A stretch of DNA of 64,000 nucleotides, from NCBI GenBank assembly GCA_016794505.1, contig JAEUJZ010000086.1, forward strand, positions 1 to 64,000. The letters run 5' to 3'. Positions 45,363-54,710 of the stretch are shown here, piece after piece. The position numbers and the translations under genes were made by a program. A model generated the notes under the pieces. That model saw nothing but the letters and a program-made list of their open reading frames with translations, made no database searches and had not been told where the DNA came from. Positions within the stretch are counted from its first letter, which is position 1. Each line of letters begins with the position of its first letter. Source of the stretch: Myxococcales bacterium (GTDB lineage Bacteria > Myxococcota_A > Polyangia > Palsa-1104 > JAEUJZ01).

Positions 45363-46073
45363 TTAGCGACGGCGAGCGATGGCGATCAGGCCACCGTCGC
45401 GGTGACTGTCGGCGATGGCGGTGGTGCGCCAGACATGCGAGCGCGCAAGCTGGTTTTCCACCGACTTGCGCTTAAGCCACAGCGTCAGGCGAGGAAACCA
45501 TTCCAGGATCCGCAGCAGCCCGCCGATCAGCGCACCGGACAGCGCGCTGAAGTGGTTCGGCTGCGTTGTCCAGCGCTCGATGTGCAGCCCGACCTGGGCC
45601 AGCTTGGCAGAAAGCGCCTCGGCGTCATAGCGGCGCACATGCCCGCAGGCGGCATCAAAGCCGGTGAAAAGCTGCGGATCCACCGGCACCGACAGAAAGA
45701 ACGCCCCACCCGGCCGCAAGACGCGCGCGATCTCAGAGATCGTGGCGGCATCATCGGGGATGTGTTCCAGCACTTCAAAGGCGCAGACGACCTGAAACGC
45801 TCCGTCGCAAAATGGCAGAGGACCGGCCGCCCGCACCGAGTGTCCGCCGTGGTCTTGCAAGCGCTTGAGCGCCGCCCGCGACAGATCGGCGAAGTAGCCA
45901 CCCGACACCGGCAGGCGCGGCAAGGTTCCGCAGCCAAGCTCCAGCGCACGCGGCCCGCGATGTAGCTCGTTTTTCAGATCCGCCCAGATCGGCCAGCGCT
46001 CGTGCGGCACCAAGGGCACGCCTTGCCACAGTCGGTCGTAAATCGCTTCGTTTTCTGCCAGCGCTGTTTCCAT
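45363..46073 (-). CDS. class I SAM-dependent methyltransferase
   Basis: 236 residues. Motif I is L-E-L-G-C-G-T, a short form with the following Gly-rich loop replaced. Then P-L-P-F-C-D-G-A-F-Q-V-V, F-E-V-L-E-H-I-P-D-D and L-R-P-G-G-A-F-F-L-S. These are typical of methyltransferase-11/UbiE-like enzymes acting on small molecules. The C-terminal 60 residues carry a hydrophobic patch (A-L-I-G-G-L-L-R-I-L) and a basic tail. Substrate unknown. It is divergent from the CAP-domain gene. Confidence 0.84.
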   Translation of the reverse strand: METALAENEAIYDRLWQGVPLVPHERWPIWADLKNELHRGPRALELGCGTLPRLPVSGGYFADLSRAALKRLQDHGGHSVRAAGPLPFCDGAFQVVCAFEVLEHIPDDAATISEIARVLRPGGAFFLSVPVDPQLFTGFDAACGHVRRYDAEALSAKLAQVGLHIERWTTQPNHFSALSGALIGGLLRILEWFPRLTLWLKRKSVENQLARSHVWRTTAIADSHRDGGLIAIARRR

Positions 46074-46211
46074 GGTCGTCTCCTCGCAGCATGGGATGGC
46101 GTAGGCAGCGCGCGATCGCTCACGTCCCGTGCTCAGATGCTTCGGGGCCCGCTGTACCGCAATCTGCCCCCGGCATCAATGCCGCGATCCAGCGGATGGC
46201 TTGCTGATACG

Positions 46212-47903
46212 ATGGTCGCAGTGAAGCGGTCTGCGCAGCGGCCTTTATGTCGTGGTCTCCGTCGAGCGTGGCTGGCCTGGTGGGCAGGTCTTGCCCTCGC
46301 GACCGGCATCGTTCCAAGCTGGGCGCAGACCGGCGTCCGCTCGGGCCCGTCGACCCTAAACGAAGCCGTAGAAAAGCACATGGTCCAGGCGGCCAAGCAG
46401 CAGCGACTGGCCCCGCTGGCCCGCGATGCTGCGCTGGGCGAAGCGGCGCGGCTCTTGGCCAGTCGCCGCGGCTGCGAGGTGCCACAGCATGCGCTGATCC
46501 AAGCGGCGCTGTGGCAGTCCGGCATCATCGAGCCCGTTCACCGCTTGCTGTTGACGCGCTATGCGACGGCCGTGCCCAGCGACCTTCTGGATGGCCTGCC
46601 GCAGCAGCTTCACACCGCGCTGTCCAGTCGTGGCGGGGGCAGCGGGCCAGGAAAGTGGACGCGCTACGGTTTTTTTGCCCAGCCCTACGACGCCGAGATG
46701 AGCTGCGGTGTGCTCATCATTCTTGAGACGTTCGTCAAGCTGTCGCCGCTGCCGCGCAGTCAGCCGCTCGCCGGACCGCCGCTGCGAGTTGCCGGCAGCT
46801 TGAGCCCGCCGTACAAGAAGCCGCGCCTGATGATCACGGCACCGACCGGCGAGACCACCGCGCTGGCGATCGAGTCACCGCCGCGAAAGAGCGGCGACAG
46901 CGAGGGCTTTGTCGCCAGCTTTGGCTGTCGCGAGCCCGGTCGCTATCAGCTGGAAGTTCTCGGCGAAGATCGCGCCGGCCCCACCGTGCTCGCCAACTTT
47001 CCGCTGTACTGCGGGCAGAACCCGCCGGACGTTTCTGCGCTGCTCGCCGCCTCGGCCGAGTCCAACACGAGCAGCGGCAAGGCGCCGACCGACTGGCAGT
47101 GCAACGGCGATGCGCAAGGCGTGCTGCTTTCGCTGCTCAATGCCGATCGCGAGCGCGCTGGGCGCACGCCGCTTGCGGTCGATGCGCGCTTGGTCGCCGC
47201 GGCACGGGCACACAGCGAAGACATGCGCAGTCATCACGTGGTCGCACACGTCTCGCCGCGAACCGGAGGCCCCGCAGATCGGGCCAAGCGAGCCGGCGTG
47301 CAGTCGGTGCGCATCACGGAAAACTTGGCCCAGGCATCGACGCCTCAGCTGGCCCATCAAGGCTTGATGGACAGCCCCGGACATCGCGCCAACATCCTGG
47401 ATCCCGATGTCGATCACGTCGGCATTGGCTGCGTCATGGCGGAACCAGCGACGCCAGGCCAGCCGCGCACGCTGGTCGTGACCCAGCTCTTTGCCAAGCT
47501 GGCCAAAGCGGCGCCGCTTTCGGCGAACGCGTCGGCCGATGCCCTTGCACATGTCAACACGCTGCGTCTTTCGAGCAAGCTGAGCAGCCTGCAGACCGAC
47601 GCTGCGCTTACGGCCTTGGCTGCGCGGATCGCGGCCGCGCCGCTTCGCGAAAAAGACTACGACGCCCGCGGCGGCGAGCTGATCCAACAAGCCCTGCCCA
47701 CGCTTGCCGGCCAGTTTGCGCGCTTGCGCCTGGGCATGGTCGGAGTGCTTTCGGTAAACGACTTTGGTCCCCTGCGGTCGTTTATGGATCCCCAGCTAAC
47801 CCACATCGGCGTCGCGGTCCGTCCGTTCCCCGCCGCTTCTGGCAAGGACGCAGGAAGCGGTCCACGCACCTTGGTCATCCTGGTGCTGGCACAAAAGCAG
47901 TAG
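46212..47903 (+). CDS. secreted CAP/SCP-domain protein
   Basis: About 563 residues. A signal peptide (W-L-A-W-W-A-G-L-A-L..SWAQ) precedes an N-terminal part of about 250 residues that is unrecognised. A CAP domain follows at about 300-430: L-L-N-A-D-R-E-R-A-G, H-S-E-D-M-R-S-H-H, I-T-E-N-L-A and L-M-D-S-P-G-H-R-A-N-I-L, with the His/Glu/His cavity residues preserved. A shorter repeat-like copy (A-L-A-H-V-N-T-L-R) follows and may be a degenerate second CAP domain. Such proteins bind lipids or act extracellularly. ATG 46212 gives the best signal peptide. Confidence 0.78.
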   Translation: MVAVKRSAQRPLCRGLRRAWLAWWAGLALATGIVPSWAQTGVRSGPSTLNEAVEKHMVQAAKQQRLAPLARDAALGEAARLLASRRGCEVPQHALIQAALWQSGIIEPVHRLLLTRYATAVPSDLLDGLPQQLHTALSSRGGGSGPGKWTRYGFFAQPYDAEMSCGVLIILETFVKLSPLPRSQPLAGPPLRVAGSLSPPYKKPRLMITAPTGETTALAIESPPRKSGDSEGFVASFGCREPGRYQLEVLGEDRAGPTVLANFPLYCGQNPPDVSALLAASAESNTSSGKAPTDWQCNGDAQGVLLSLLNADRERAGRTPLAVDARLVAAARAHSEDMRSHHVVAHVSPRTGGPADRAKRAGVQSVRITENLAQASTPQLAHQGLMDSPGHRANILDPDVDHVGIGCVMAEPATPGQPRTLVVTQLFAKLAKAAPLSANASADALAHVNTLRLSSKLSSLQTDAALTALAARIAAAPLREKDYDARGGELIQQALPTLAGQFARLRLGMVGVLSVNDFGPLRSFMDPQLTHIGVAVRPFPAASGKDAGSGPRTLVILVLAQKQ

Positions 47904-48000
47904 CGCCAGCGGGACACCTTGCGCGAACATCGTGCAGGGGGACAGTTTTGTGACAAGGGGAGTAGCCACACGACCGTCTTTTCCGCTACGAAGCGGGGCC

Positions 48001-49992
48001 ATGCGCTTTACCCATAGGCTCTGCATCAGTCTGCTTATCCCCTTGCTGGGCGTTGTCGCGTGTCCAGCCCCGGCGCCGCAGCCAGACTCGCCCCCGACGA
48101 CGCAAGCCGTTGCCACGTCGCCTAGCGAGCTCGTGATTTCCATCGTCGGCACCAGCGATCTGCATGGCTATGTCGAGCCGCGCAAGCTGCAGGTCCGCGG
48201 CGCCGATGGTCAGCAGCGCACCGTGCAGCGCGGCGGCTTGGCGCTCTTATCGGGCTATCTCGACAACCTGCGAGCCCGCCAGCCGGTGCTGCTTCTCGAC
48301 GGTGGTGACATGTTTCAAGGCACCATCGTGTCCAATATGAGCGAAGGCCACGCGGTCGTTGCCGCGTACAACGCGCTTGGCTATCACGCCGCCGCCGTCG
48401 GCAACCACGAATTCGACTATGGGCCTGCCGGCCCGCGCTCGGTTCCCAAGGCGGGCAGCGCAGACGATCCGACGGGCGCGTTGAAAGCGCTGGCCAAGGC
48501 GGCGCGCTTTCCGTTTCTATCGGCCAACCTGCTCGACAAAGCCACGGGGCAGCCGGTGGCTTGGCCCAATGTCTATCCCTCGCGCATCGTCGAGCTGGGT
48601 GGGCTGCGCGTGGGCATCATCGGCGCACTCACCGAGGACACGCCGCGCACCACCAACAGCCTGAACCTGCGCGACGTGATCATCGCCCCCATCGTTCCTG
48701 CCGTGCGGCGCGAGGCCGAGCAGCTTCGCCAAAAGGGCGTTGCCGCCGTCATCCTGACGATTCACGAAGGCGCCAACTGCTCGGCATTTGACAACCCGCG
48801 CGATGCCAGCAGCTGCCGCAACAACGACGAGCGCATCTTCCGCATCGCCGATCAGCTGCAGGGCGTCGTCGATGCCATCGTCGGTGGGCACTCGCATGCC
48901 GGCGTCGCGCACTATGCCGGCGAGGTCCCCATCGTGCAGGCGTTTTCGTACGGCGTCGCGTTTGGGCGCATCGATCTTTCGTTTCAGCGCAGCGCCGATG
49001 GCAGCGTTCAGCTGAACCGAACCAAGACGCAGGTCCACCCGCCGATCGAGGTCTGCGAAGTCGCGCTGCCGAGCAGCCTGCCCAAGAGCCTGCCGGACGC
49101 GCCGACGGCATCGCTGTCCGAGTCAGCAGCCAGCGGCAAGCCTGATGCACAAGCGGCTTCGGCGGCACGACGCGCTCCGCAGGCCCGCTGCGATGTCCGC
49201 GTGCTTGAAGGCAGCGAGCTGCGCCCGGCCGAATACGAAGGCCGCCCCGTTGTTCCCAACCAAGCCGTGACTGCAGCGCTCACCCCCTTTGTCGAGCGCG
49301 CCATGGTTCGCGCCAACATGCCGGTGGGCGTGACGCTGTCGCAGCGCGTGCGGCGCAACTTTCGCAACGAGTCCGTCTTGGGTCAGCTGCTGGCCGATCT
49401 GATGCGCAGCGGTGCGTCGCGTGTCGTCGGACAGCCGGTCGATCTGGCGGTGCAAAACGGCGGCGGTCTGCGCAACGATCTGCCCGCCGGATCCCTGGTC
49501 TATACCCACGTGTTCGAGGTCATGCCCTTTGACAACCGCTTGGCTGTGGTGCGCATGACCGGCGCGCAGCTTATCGAGCTGTTTCGCCGCAACGTAGCCG
49601 GCAGCCATGGCGTGCTGGTCCCGTCGGGAATGCGCGTCAGTGCCCGCTGTAACGGCGGCAATCTAGAGGTCGTGGTGCAGCGCGAAAACGGCGAAGCCAT
49701 CGTGCCCGATCGAGCGTATGCCGTCGCGCTGTCGGACTTTCTGGCGAGCGGCGGCGACAACTTCGGCGGCCTGGTGCCCAAGCAAGAAGAGCAGGCGACG
49801 TCGCCCAACATCACCATGTATGACGATGTCGTGCTGCGCGACCTGGTCCTGGAAGAGCTGCAGCGCTATCGCGGACCGCTCTTGAGCGGTGAGATGGGCC
49901 CGCCCCGCCTGCAGCTTCCAACGGCCCGCCCGGTGCGCTGCGCTCTGCCTGCACCCGACGCTGCCGCAGGCGCTGCAGCGGGCGCCCACTAA
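48001..49992 (+). CDS. 5'-nucleotidase/2',3'-cyclic phosphodiesterase lipoprotein
   Basis: 663 residues with a lipoprotein signal (I-P-L-L-G-V-V-A-C). The metallophosphoesterase domain (60-360) shows D-L-H-G, G-G-D-M-F-Q-G-T, G-N-H-E-F-D-Y-G and G-G-H-S-H-A-G, the dinuclear metal ligands. The 5'-nucleotidase C-terminal domain has N-G-G-G-L-R-N-D and a strand-rich nucleoside-binding part near F-L-A-S-G-G-D-N-F. A Ser/Ala-rich insert lies near 350-400. It should release phosphate and nucleosides outside the inner membrane. It stands alone after the CAP gene with a 97-base gap. Confidence 0.93.
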   Translation: MRFTHRLCISLLIPLLGVVACPAPAPQPDSPPTTQAVATSPSELVISIVGTSDLHGYVEPRKLQVRGADGQQRTVQRGGLALLSGYLDNLRARQPVLLLDGGDMFQGTIVSNMSEGHAVVAAYNALGYHAAAVGNHEFDYGPAGPRSVPKAGSADDPTGALKALAKAARFPFLSANLLDKATGQPVAWPNVYPSRIVELGGLRVGIIGALTEDTPRTTNSLNLRDVIIAPIVPAVRREAEQLRQKGVAAVILTIHEGANCSAFDNPRDASSCRNNDERIFRIADQLQGVVDAIVGGHSHAGVAHYAGEVPIVQAFSYGVAFGRIDLSFQRSADGSVQLNRTKTQVHPPIEVCEVALPSSLPKSLPDAPTASLSESAASGKPDAQAASAARRAPQARCDVRVLEGSELRPAEYEGRPVVPNQAVTAALTPFVERAMVRANMPVGVTLSQRVRRNFRNESVLGQLLADLMRSGASRVVGQPVDLAVQNGGGLRNDLPAGSLVYTHVFEVMPFDNRLAVVRMTGAQLIELFRRNVAGSHGVLVPSGMRVSARCNGGNLEVVVQRENGEAIVPDRAYAVALSDFLASGGDNFGGLVPKQEEQATSPNITMYDDVVLRDLVLEELQRYRGPLLSGEMGPPRLQLPTARPVRCALPAPDAAAGAAAGAH

Positions 49993-50031
49993 GAACACCG
50001 CGGCGCGTTTTTGTCCGCCTGCCGCACGGGA

Positions 50032-51567
50032 TCAGAAGCTGCGCAGCAGGGCTTTGAATTCGGGGCGGCGCTGCTTTTCGTCGCGCACTGCGGCAAACGG
50101 CAGGCCGGGATCGGCCAAGACGCGCGTCTTTTGCGGACCATGGGTCATCGCTCCAAAGACCAGGTCGCCGCGCACGCCATGGCAGGTCATGCACACGGCG
50201 CGCAGCGGGGCCAGAACCGTCGGCTGCGGGCTGCAGGATCCGCCCATGGGAAACGGCGCATCGGCGCGCAGCAGACGCAGCCCCGCCGAAGCAGGCTGGG
50301 CCTGACGCAGCAGGGCGCGCTGGCCTTCCAAGACGTCAAAGCTCAGCTCTGACAGTCGCTTGGGCGGACCGACTTGCAGGCCAGGCTCGGCTGCTGCTTC
50401 GACGGTACGAAGCTCGACCAGATCGGTACGCGGCCACAGCGCAAGCTGGCCCTCTTTCGTCACGGCAAGCGGCTGCTGCAGGATCACAAGGCGTGTGCCC
50501 GGCGGCATCTTTGGGGCGACCGGCTCACTTGCAAGCTCGCGCCGCAGCCAGGCGGAGCCACCTGCTTCTTGGGGGACGCGGATGAAGCGACGAAACACCG
50601 CACGGAACCCCGCCACCATGGAATGCCGGGTGTACTCGAAGATCGGGCCAGCCATCCGCTCGGGCATGCTGCGCGAGCGCGTGACGATCTCGACCCAGTC
50701 TGGGCCAGGAAAGCCAGGCAGAAGCAGCGGATAGTTGGAAGCGAGCAGCGGCAGGTTGCTATCGAGGCCATGGATCTGCGCCGCGGGCAGCGCCACGTCG
50801 CGCAGGAGCCGCCCGACGGCGTCGCGCAGGAACAGCAGGCGATCGGCAGTGTCCTTTCCCGGCCCAGCAGGCGCAGTCGCCGCGGAATCGGCCTGACGAT
50901 TGCGCAGGATCTGGCGCGCGGCTTCATCCAGCGCATCGAAGCGTTCCCACAGATCACTCTGAAACAGCAGGGCAGAAAAGGGGCGCTGCGCCATTTCCGC
51001 GGCGCGATCGGACGCAGCCTGCATGAGCGCAAGCAGGCGAGCGGCGCGCTCGGGTTCGGCCAGATGAAGGACATCGCGCGACGCCAGCAGCGAAGGCGTA
51101 TCACCCAGCGGAGACCGCTCTTGCACCGACGGTGGCCATGGATCGAGCGGCACCGTACGCGAAGCGCAGCCGGTCGACGTCGAGTGCGCCGCTGCGTCCG
51201 CACTTGCGGTCTGGCAGCTTGTGCGCGAGACCAGCCCAGGATGCCGATACAGCGCCTGATGTACCCGATTCCACGGATGATCGACGGCCTCATCGTACAG
51301 GGGCAGCGGCGTGCTGCCGTCGAGCTCTAGCGACAGCGCGGGCAGCGCTGCAGGCTGCATCACCGTGCCCGAGCGGGCCAGCAAGACCTGCTGCAGCAGC
51401 GCGGCGCCCTCTTCATGGCTCGTCGGATGGCTTGTGCGGCCGCGGCACGCACTGCCGAGCAGCGTCAAGAAAAGCAGCCCGCCGCAAAGCGCGGTCGAGC
51501 CAACGCGACCGACTCGCGGGGTTGTGAAAATGGCTGTTCGATGCGGCGGACAATCGCGATACAACAT
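50032..51567 (-). CDS. lipoprotein with C-terminal CxxCH haem-type motif
   Basis: 511 residues. A lipoprotein signal (L-L-F-L-T-L-L-G-S-A-C) sits at about residues 33-43. Most of the chain is unrecognised, soluble and Arg/Leu-rich. Near the C terminus is A-V-C-M-T-C-H-G-V-R-G-D, a CxxCH motif of c-type cytochromes, with a possible distal Met in F-G-A-M-T-H-G. A single-haem periplasmic or outer-membrane lipoprotein is likely if the motif is used. GGAG lies 5 bases before the ATG inside a palindrome shared with the divergent gene. The frame extends upstream far into the opposite gene, but those residues are its shadow. Confidence 0.72.
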   Translation of the reverse strand: MLYRDCPPHRTAIFTTPRVGRVGSTALCGGLLFLTLLGSACRGRTSHPTSHEEGAALLQQVLLARSGTVMQPAALPALSLELDGSTPLPLYDEAVDHPWNRVHQALYRHPGLVSRTSCQTASADAAAHSTSTGCASRTVPLDPWPPSVQERSPLGDTPSLLASRDVLHLAEPERAARLLALMQAASDRAAEMAQRPFSALLFQSDLWERFDALDEAARQILRNRQADSAATAPAGPGKDTADRLLFLRDAVGRLLRDVALPAAQIHGLDSNLPLLASNYPLLLPGFPGPDWVEIVTRSRSMPERMAGPIFEYTRHSMVAGFRAVFRRFIRVPQEAGGSAWLRRELASEPVAPKMPPGTRLVILQQPLAVTKEGQLALWPRTDLVELRTVEAAAEPGLQVGPPKRLSELSFDVLEGQRALLRQAQPASAGLRLLRADAPFPMGGSCSPQPTVLAPLRAVCMTCHGVRGDLVFGAMTHGPQKTRVLADPGLPFAAVRDEKQRRPEFKALLRSF

Positions 51568-51572
51568 GCCTT

Positions 51573-51582
51573 CTCCTAGGAG
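51573..51582. promoter_or_regulatory. palindromic shared ribosome binding site for two divergent genes
   Basis: ctcctaggag is a perfect palindrome. On + it gives AGGAGG ending 5 bases before ATG 51589. On - it gives GGAG ending 5 bases before ATG 51567. The two start codons are only 21 bases apart, leaving no room for a promoter between them. Confidence 0.75.
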
Positions 51583-51588
51583 GACATC

Positions 51589-53754
51589 ATGACCCGGTTT
51601 GGACGCTCGTTTTGCGGCTTTGTGTTCCTTGCTTCTGCCGCGCCCGCTGCTGCGCTGGCCCAGGTCGCACCTGATGCCAACAGCGTCGGCCCGCAGACCA
51701 TCACTAGCAGCGAATACAAGCTGCCGGCAACCATCGACGCCGACATCTTGCCGGGTCGCACCACCGAGCTCTGGGCCCGCGTCTATCGTCCGCGGACGCT
51801 GGGCGCAGGGACCTATCCGCTGATTGTCATCCTGCACGGCAACCACGCGACCTGTGGCCGCGGCGCAAACCCGCGCATCGATGACCGCGTCGATTACACG
51901 ACCAGCGGCACCTGCCCGACGGGCTATGTCGTCGCGCCGAACCACGCGGGCTATTCCTATGTGGCGGACAAGCTGGCGTCGTGGGGCTATATCGTCGTGT
52001 CGATCAATGCCAACCGCGGCATCAATGCAGCGGCCGGCGTATCGGGGGACTCGGGGCTGAACTTGGCGCGCGGGCGCTTGATTCTCAAGCACCTGCAGAA
52101 GCTCAGCGAGTGGCACAAAAACGGCGGCACGCCGAGCTCGATCGGCGTCGATCTCAAGGGGCGCATCGACTTCAGCCAGGTCGGCCTGATCGGCCACTCG
52201 CGCGGGGGTGAAGGCATCCGCGCCGCGTACAACCAGTACCGCGACACCGCAAGCCCATGGCCGGCCAAGATCCTGGCGCCGATCAGCTTTCGTGCTCTGT
52301 TCGAGATCGGCCCGGTCGATGGGCAGACCAGCCGCGTGCTGAATGCCGACGGCGTGACGTGGAGCGTGCTGTTGCCGATGTGCGACGGCGATGTGTCGAA
52401 CCTGCAAGGCATCAAGCCCTTTGACCGCATGATGCGCAGCAGCAGCGAGATGCCGGCGCGACAGAAATCGGCGCTGGCGGTGTGGGGCGCAAATCACAAC
52501 TTTTACAACACCGAGTGGCAGCGCAGCGATTCGTCGGGCTGCCAGGGCCACACGGCGCTGTTCCCCAGCACCATGGGATCCCCGCAGCAGCGCGATACCG
52601 CGGCGCACACGGTGCTTGCGCTGATGCGCGGCAACGTCGGTACAGCGGCGGACAGCGGATACAACAAGCTGTTTGTCTCGCGCTATGCGCTGCCGAGCAA
52701 GCTCGCTGCGATCACGCCGGTCGAGCGCAGCTTCCAAGACTCGGCCAATCCGGCGATCGGCATCGTACTCGATGACTTCGATAAGCCCACTGGCACTAGC
52801 ACGGCCGGCGCGGCCAACGATGCAAGCGGCGTCATGGTCAGCCATGGCGTGGTCGGCAGCCGCCATGAGTCGGGTCAGCGCGGCGCGGCGATTAGCTGGA
52901 CCAGCGCATCGACGAGCACCTACTTCCAGTCGAACTTCACCGCGGCGGGCAGCGGGCGCGATGTCTCGCCGTATGCCTACTTGAACCTGCGCGTCGCGCG
53001 TCAGTCGAGCGCCAGCAATCCGGCGACCCCGAACCCCACGAACTTCAAGGTCCAGCTGGTCGACAGCACAGGTGCCACCTCGACCGCTGTGCCTATCGCC
53101 AACTACATGCGCTTGACCGGTCCGGTCGGAGGGCCCGTTGGCCTGCACATCCTTTTGCAGAGCGCGCAGATTCCCCTTTCCAGCTTCGGCACGTTTGCGC
53201 GGACCCGCGTGCGCGGCGTGCGCCTGGTCTTTGACGACACCAAGCAGGGAGCGATCTTTGTGGCCAACCTCCGCTTCTCGAATTCGCAGGTGCCGATGGC
53301 GCCGCTTGTGGCCAGCGTCATGACGACGGATGGCGACGACGAAGGCAGCTCGCAGGCAGCCAGCGATCAAGCGTATGAAGCCAGCAGCGCGGCGCGCAGC
53401 ACGGGGACCGAGAGCGCGGTGGTGGCTCTGCCCAGCGATGCGCGCTTTGCTGCGGTGCGTCGTGTGCGTCGCGGGGCCAGCCCTGGTCGCGGCGAGATCA
53501 CCGACTTCGAGATCGAGCTAGCCAGTCGCGATGGCTTCCCCGTGCGCAACGAGCTTCCCATTCTGCGCGTCGGTGGACGCGAGCTTTCGATCAGTCGCTA
53601 TCCCGAAAACGGCGACACGCAGAGCCTGCTGTTTCTGGTCGACAGCGAGACGTTCCGTGCGCTGCCCGATGGCGCCGAGCTTCAGCTGGGCTATGGCGAG
53701 GCCGCGACCCCATCGTCCGTCGGTCGCTTGAACAAGAGCCTGCTGCGTGACTAA
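51589..53754 (+). CDS. secreted alpha/beta hydrolase with unknown C-terminal domain
   Basis: 721 residues. A signal peptide (G-F-V-F-L-A-S-A-A-P-A-A-A-L-A) precedes a hydrolase domain at about 45-330: H-G-N-H-A-T-C-G (oxyanion side) and the nucleophile in G-H-S-R-G-G-E-G, with later Asp and His candidates in A-N-H-N-F and Q-G-H-T-A. The family looks like large extracellular lipase/cutinase-like or chlorophyllase-like hydrolases. Residues 370-590 form a beta-rich, Ser/Thr-rich part like a carbohydrate-binding or jelly-roll module; the last 130 residues are unrecognised. Strong AGGAGG before the ATG. ttcA starts three bases after its stop. Confidence 0.8.
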   Translation: MTRFGRSFCGFVFLASAAPAAALAQVAPDANSVGPQTITSSEYKLPATIDADILPGRTTELWARVYRPRTLGAGTYPLIVILHGNHATCGRGANPRIDDRVDYTTSGTCPTGYVVAPNHAGYSYVADKLASWGYIVVSINANRGINAAAGVSGDSGLNLARGRLILKHLQKLSEWHKNGGTPSSIGVDLKGRIDFSQVGLIGHSRGGEGIRAAYNQYRDTASPWPAKILAPISFRALFEIGPVDGQTSRVLNADGVTWSVLLPMCDGDVSNLQGIKPFDRMMRSSSEMPARQKSALAVWGANHNFYNTEWQRSDSSGCQGHTALFPSTMGSPQQRDTAAHTVLALMRGNVGTAADSGYNKLFVSRYALPSKLAAITPVERSFQDSANPAIGIVLDDFDKPTGTSTAGAANDASGVMVSHGVVGSRHESGQRGAAISWTSASTSTYFQSNFTAAGSGRDVSPYAYLNLRVARQSSASNPATPNPTNFKVQLVDSTGATSTAVPIANYMRLTGPVGGPVGLHILLQSAQIPLSSFGTFARTRVRGVRLVFDDTKQGAIFVANLRFSNSQVPMAPLVASVMTTDGDDEGSSQAASDQAYEASSAARSTGTESAVVALPSDARFAAVRRVRRGASPGRGEITDFEIELASRDGFPVRNELPILRVGGRELSISRYPENGDTQSLLFLVDSETFRALPDGAELQLGYGEAATPSSVGRLNKSLLRD

Positions 53755-53757
53755 GCA

Positions 53758-54621
53758 ATGAGCCCGCGCCTGCTCGATGACACCGTCGGTCGCAAGCTGC
53801 TGCGCACCATGCTGCGCAGCGTCGAGCGCTATCGCCTGATCGAGGCCGGAGACCATATCTTGGTCGCGGTCTCGGGCGGCAAAGACAGCTATACGATGCT
53901 CGATCTGCTGCTTTCTGCGCAGGCGCGGGCGCCGATTCGCTTTGATCTGGTCGCGGTCCACCTGGATCAAGGACAGCCTGGCTACGACGGGACGCCGCTT
54001 GCCAGCTGGCTGGCCGCGCGGGGAGCGCGCTTTGAGATCCTGCACGAGGACACGTACTCGATCGTCAAAGAGCTGACGGCCGACGGGGGCACGTACTGCG
54101 CGCCGTGCTCGCGCCTGCGTCGCGGCATCTTGTACAGCGCGGCGCAGCGCCTGGGCTGCAACAAGATCGCGCTGGGCCATCACCGCGACGACACGCTGCA
54201 GACGCTGCTTTTGAACATGCTGTACGCCGGCAAGCTGCAGGCCATGCCCGCGCGCTATCGCACCGACGACGGGCGCTTTGAAGTCATCCGCCCGCTGATC
54301 GAGTGCGCCGAGTCGGACATCGCCGAGCACGCCAGCCAGGTCGGCTATCCCATCCTGCCGTGCAACCTGTGCGGCTCGCAGGATGGCCTGAAGCGCAAAG
54401 AAGTGGCGGCCCTGCTCGATCGCTTGGAGGCGCAGATTCCCGACGTGCGCTCGTCGCTGCTGAACGCGCTGCGCAACGTGCGACCCAGTCACCTGCTGGA
54501 TCTGGAAGTCGGCCAAGCCTGGGCCGAGCGAGCGCCCGAGCTTCGCCCCCGTCCGAGCCCGCGTCGGCAAGAGGGCAGCCTGCACTTGCCGGTGCTGTCA
54601 AGCGATGCCGCCGACTTCTAG
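53758..54621 (+). CDS. ttcA: tRNA 2-thiocytidine biosynthesis protein
   Basis: 287 residues. The PP-loop S-G-G-K-D-S is at 39-44, followed by C114-A-P-C117 and C202-N-L-C205-G. These cysteines are the [4Fe-4S]/persulfide ligands of TtcA enzymes that thiolate C32 of certain tRNAs using ATP. Other landmarks: V-A-V-S-G-G-K-D-S-Y, L-G-H-H-R-D-D and R-P-L-I-E-C. The length is near the usual 280-310. The ATG is three bases after the hydrolase stop, so the two are probably cotranscribed although functionally unrelated. Confidence 0.94.
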   Translation: MSPRLLDDTVGRKLLRTMLRSVERYRLIEAGDHILVAVSGGKDSYTMLDLLLSAQARAPIRFDLVAVHLDQGQPGYDGTPLASWLAARGARFEILHEDTYSIVKELTADGGTYCAPCSRLRRGILYSAAQRLGCNKIALGHHRDDTLQTLLLNMLYAGKLQAMPARYRTDDGRFEVIRPLIECAESDIAEHASQVGYPILPCNLCGSQDGLKRKEVAALLDRLEAQIPDVRSSLLNALRNVRPSHLLDLEVGQAWAERAPELRPRPSPRRQEGSLHLPVLSSDAADF

Positions 54622-54710
54622 GCCTGGGCTGCCATGCCTGCGCCTCGGCGAAGCACGGATGAGCGTCGCGCGTTATGGAACTACCGAAACCACTAGGCGG
54701 GATGCATCGG

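Noticed and set aside
50032..53370. A 1112-residue reading frame on the minus strand
   Set aside because: Only the part from 51567 down has a ribosome binding site, signal peptide and sensible composition. The upstream part is antisense to the secreted hydrolase.
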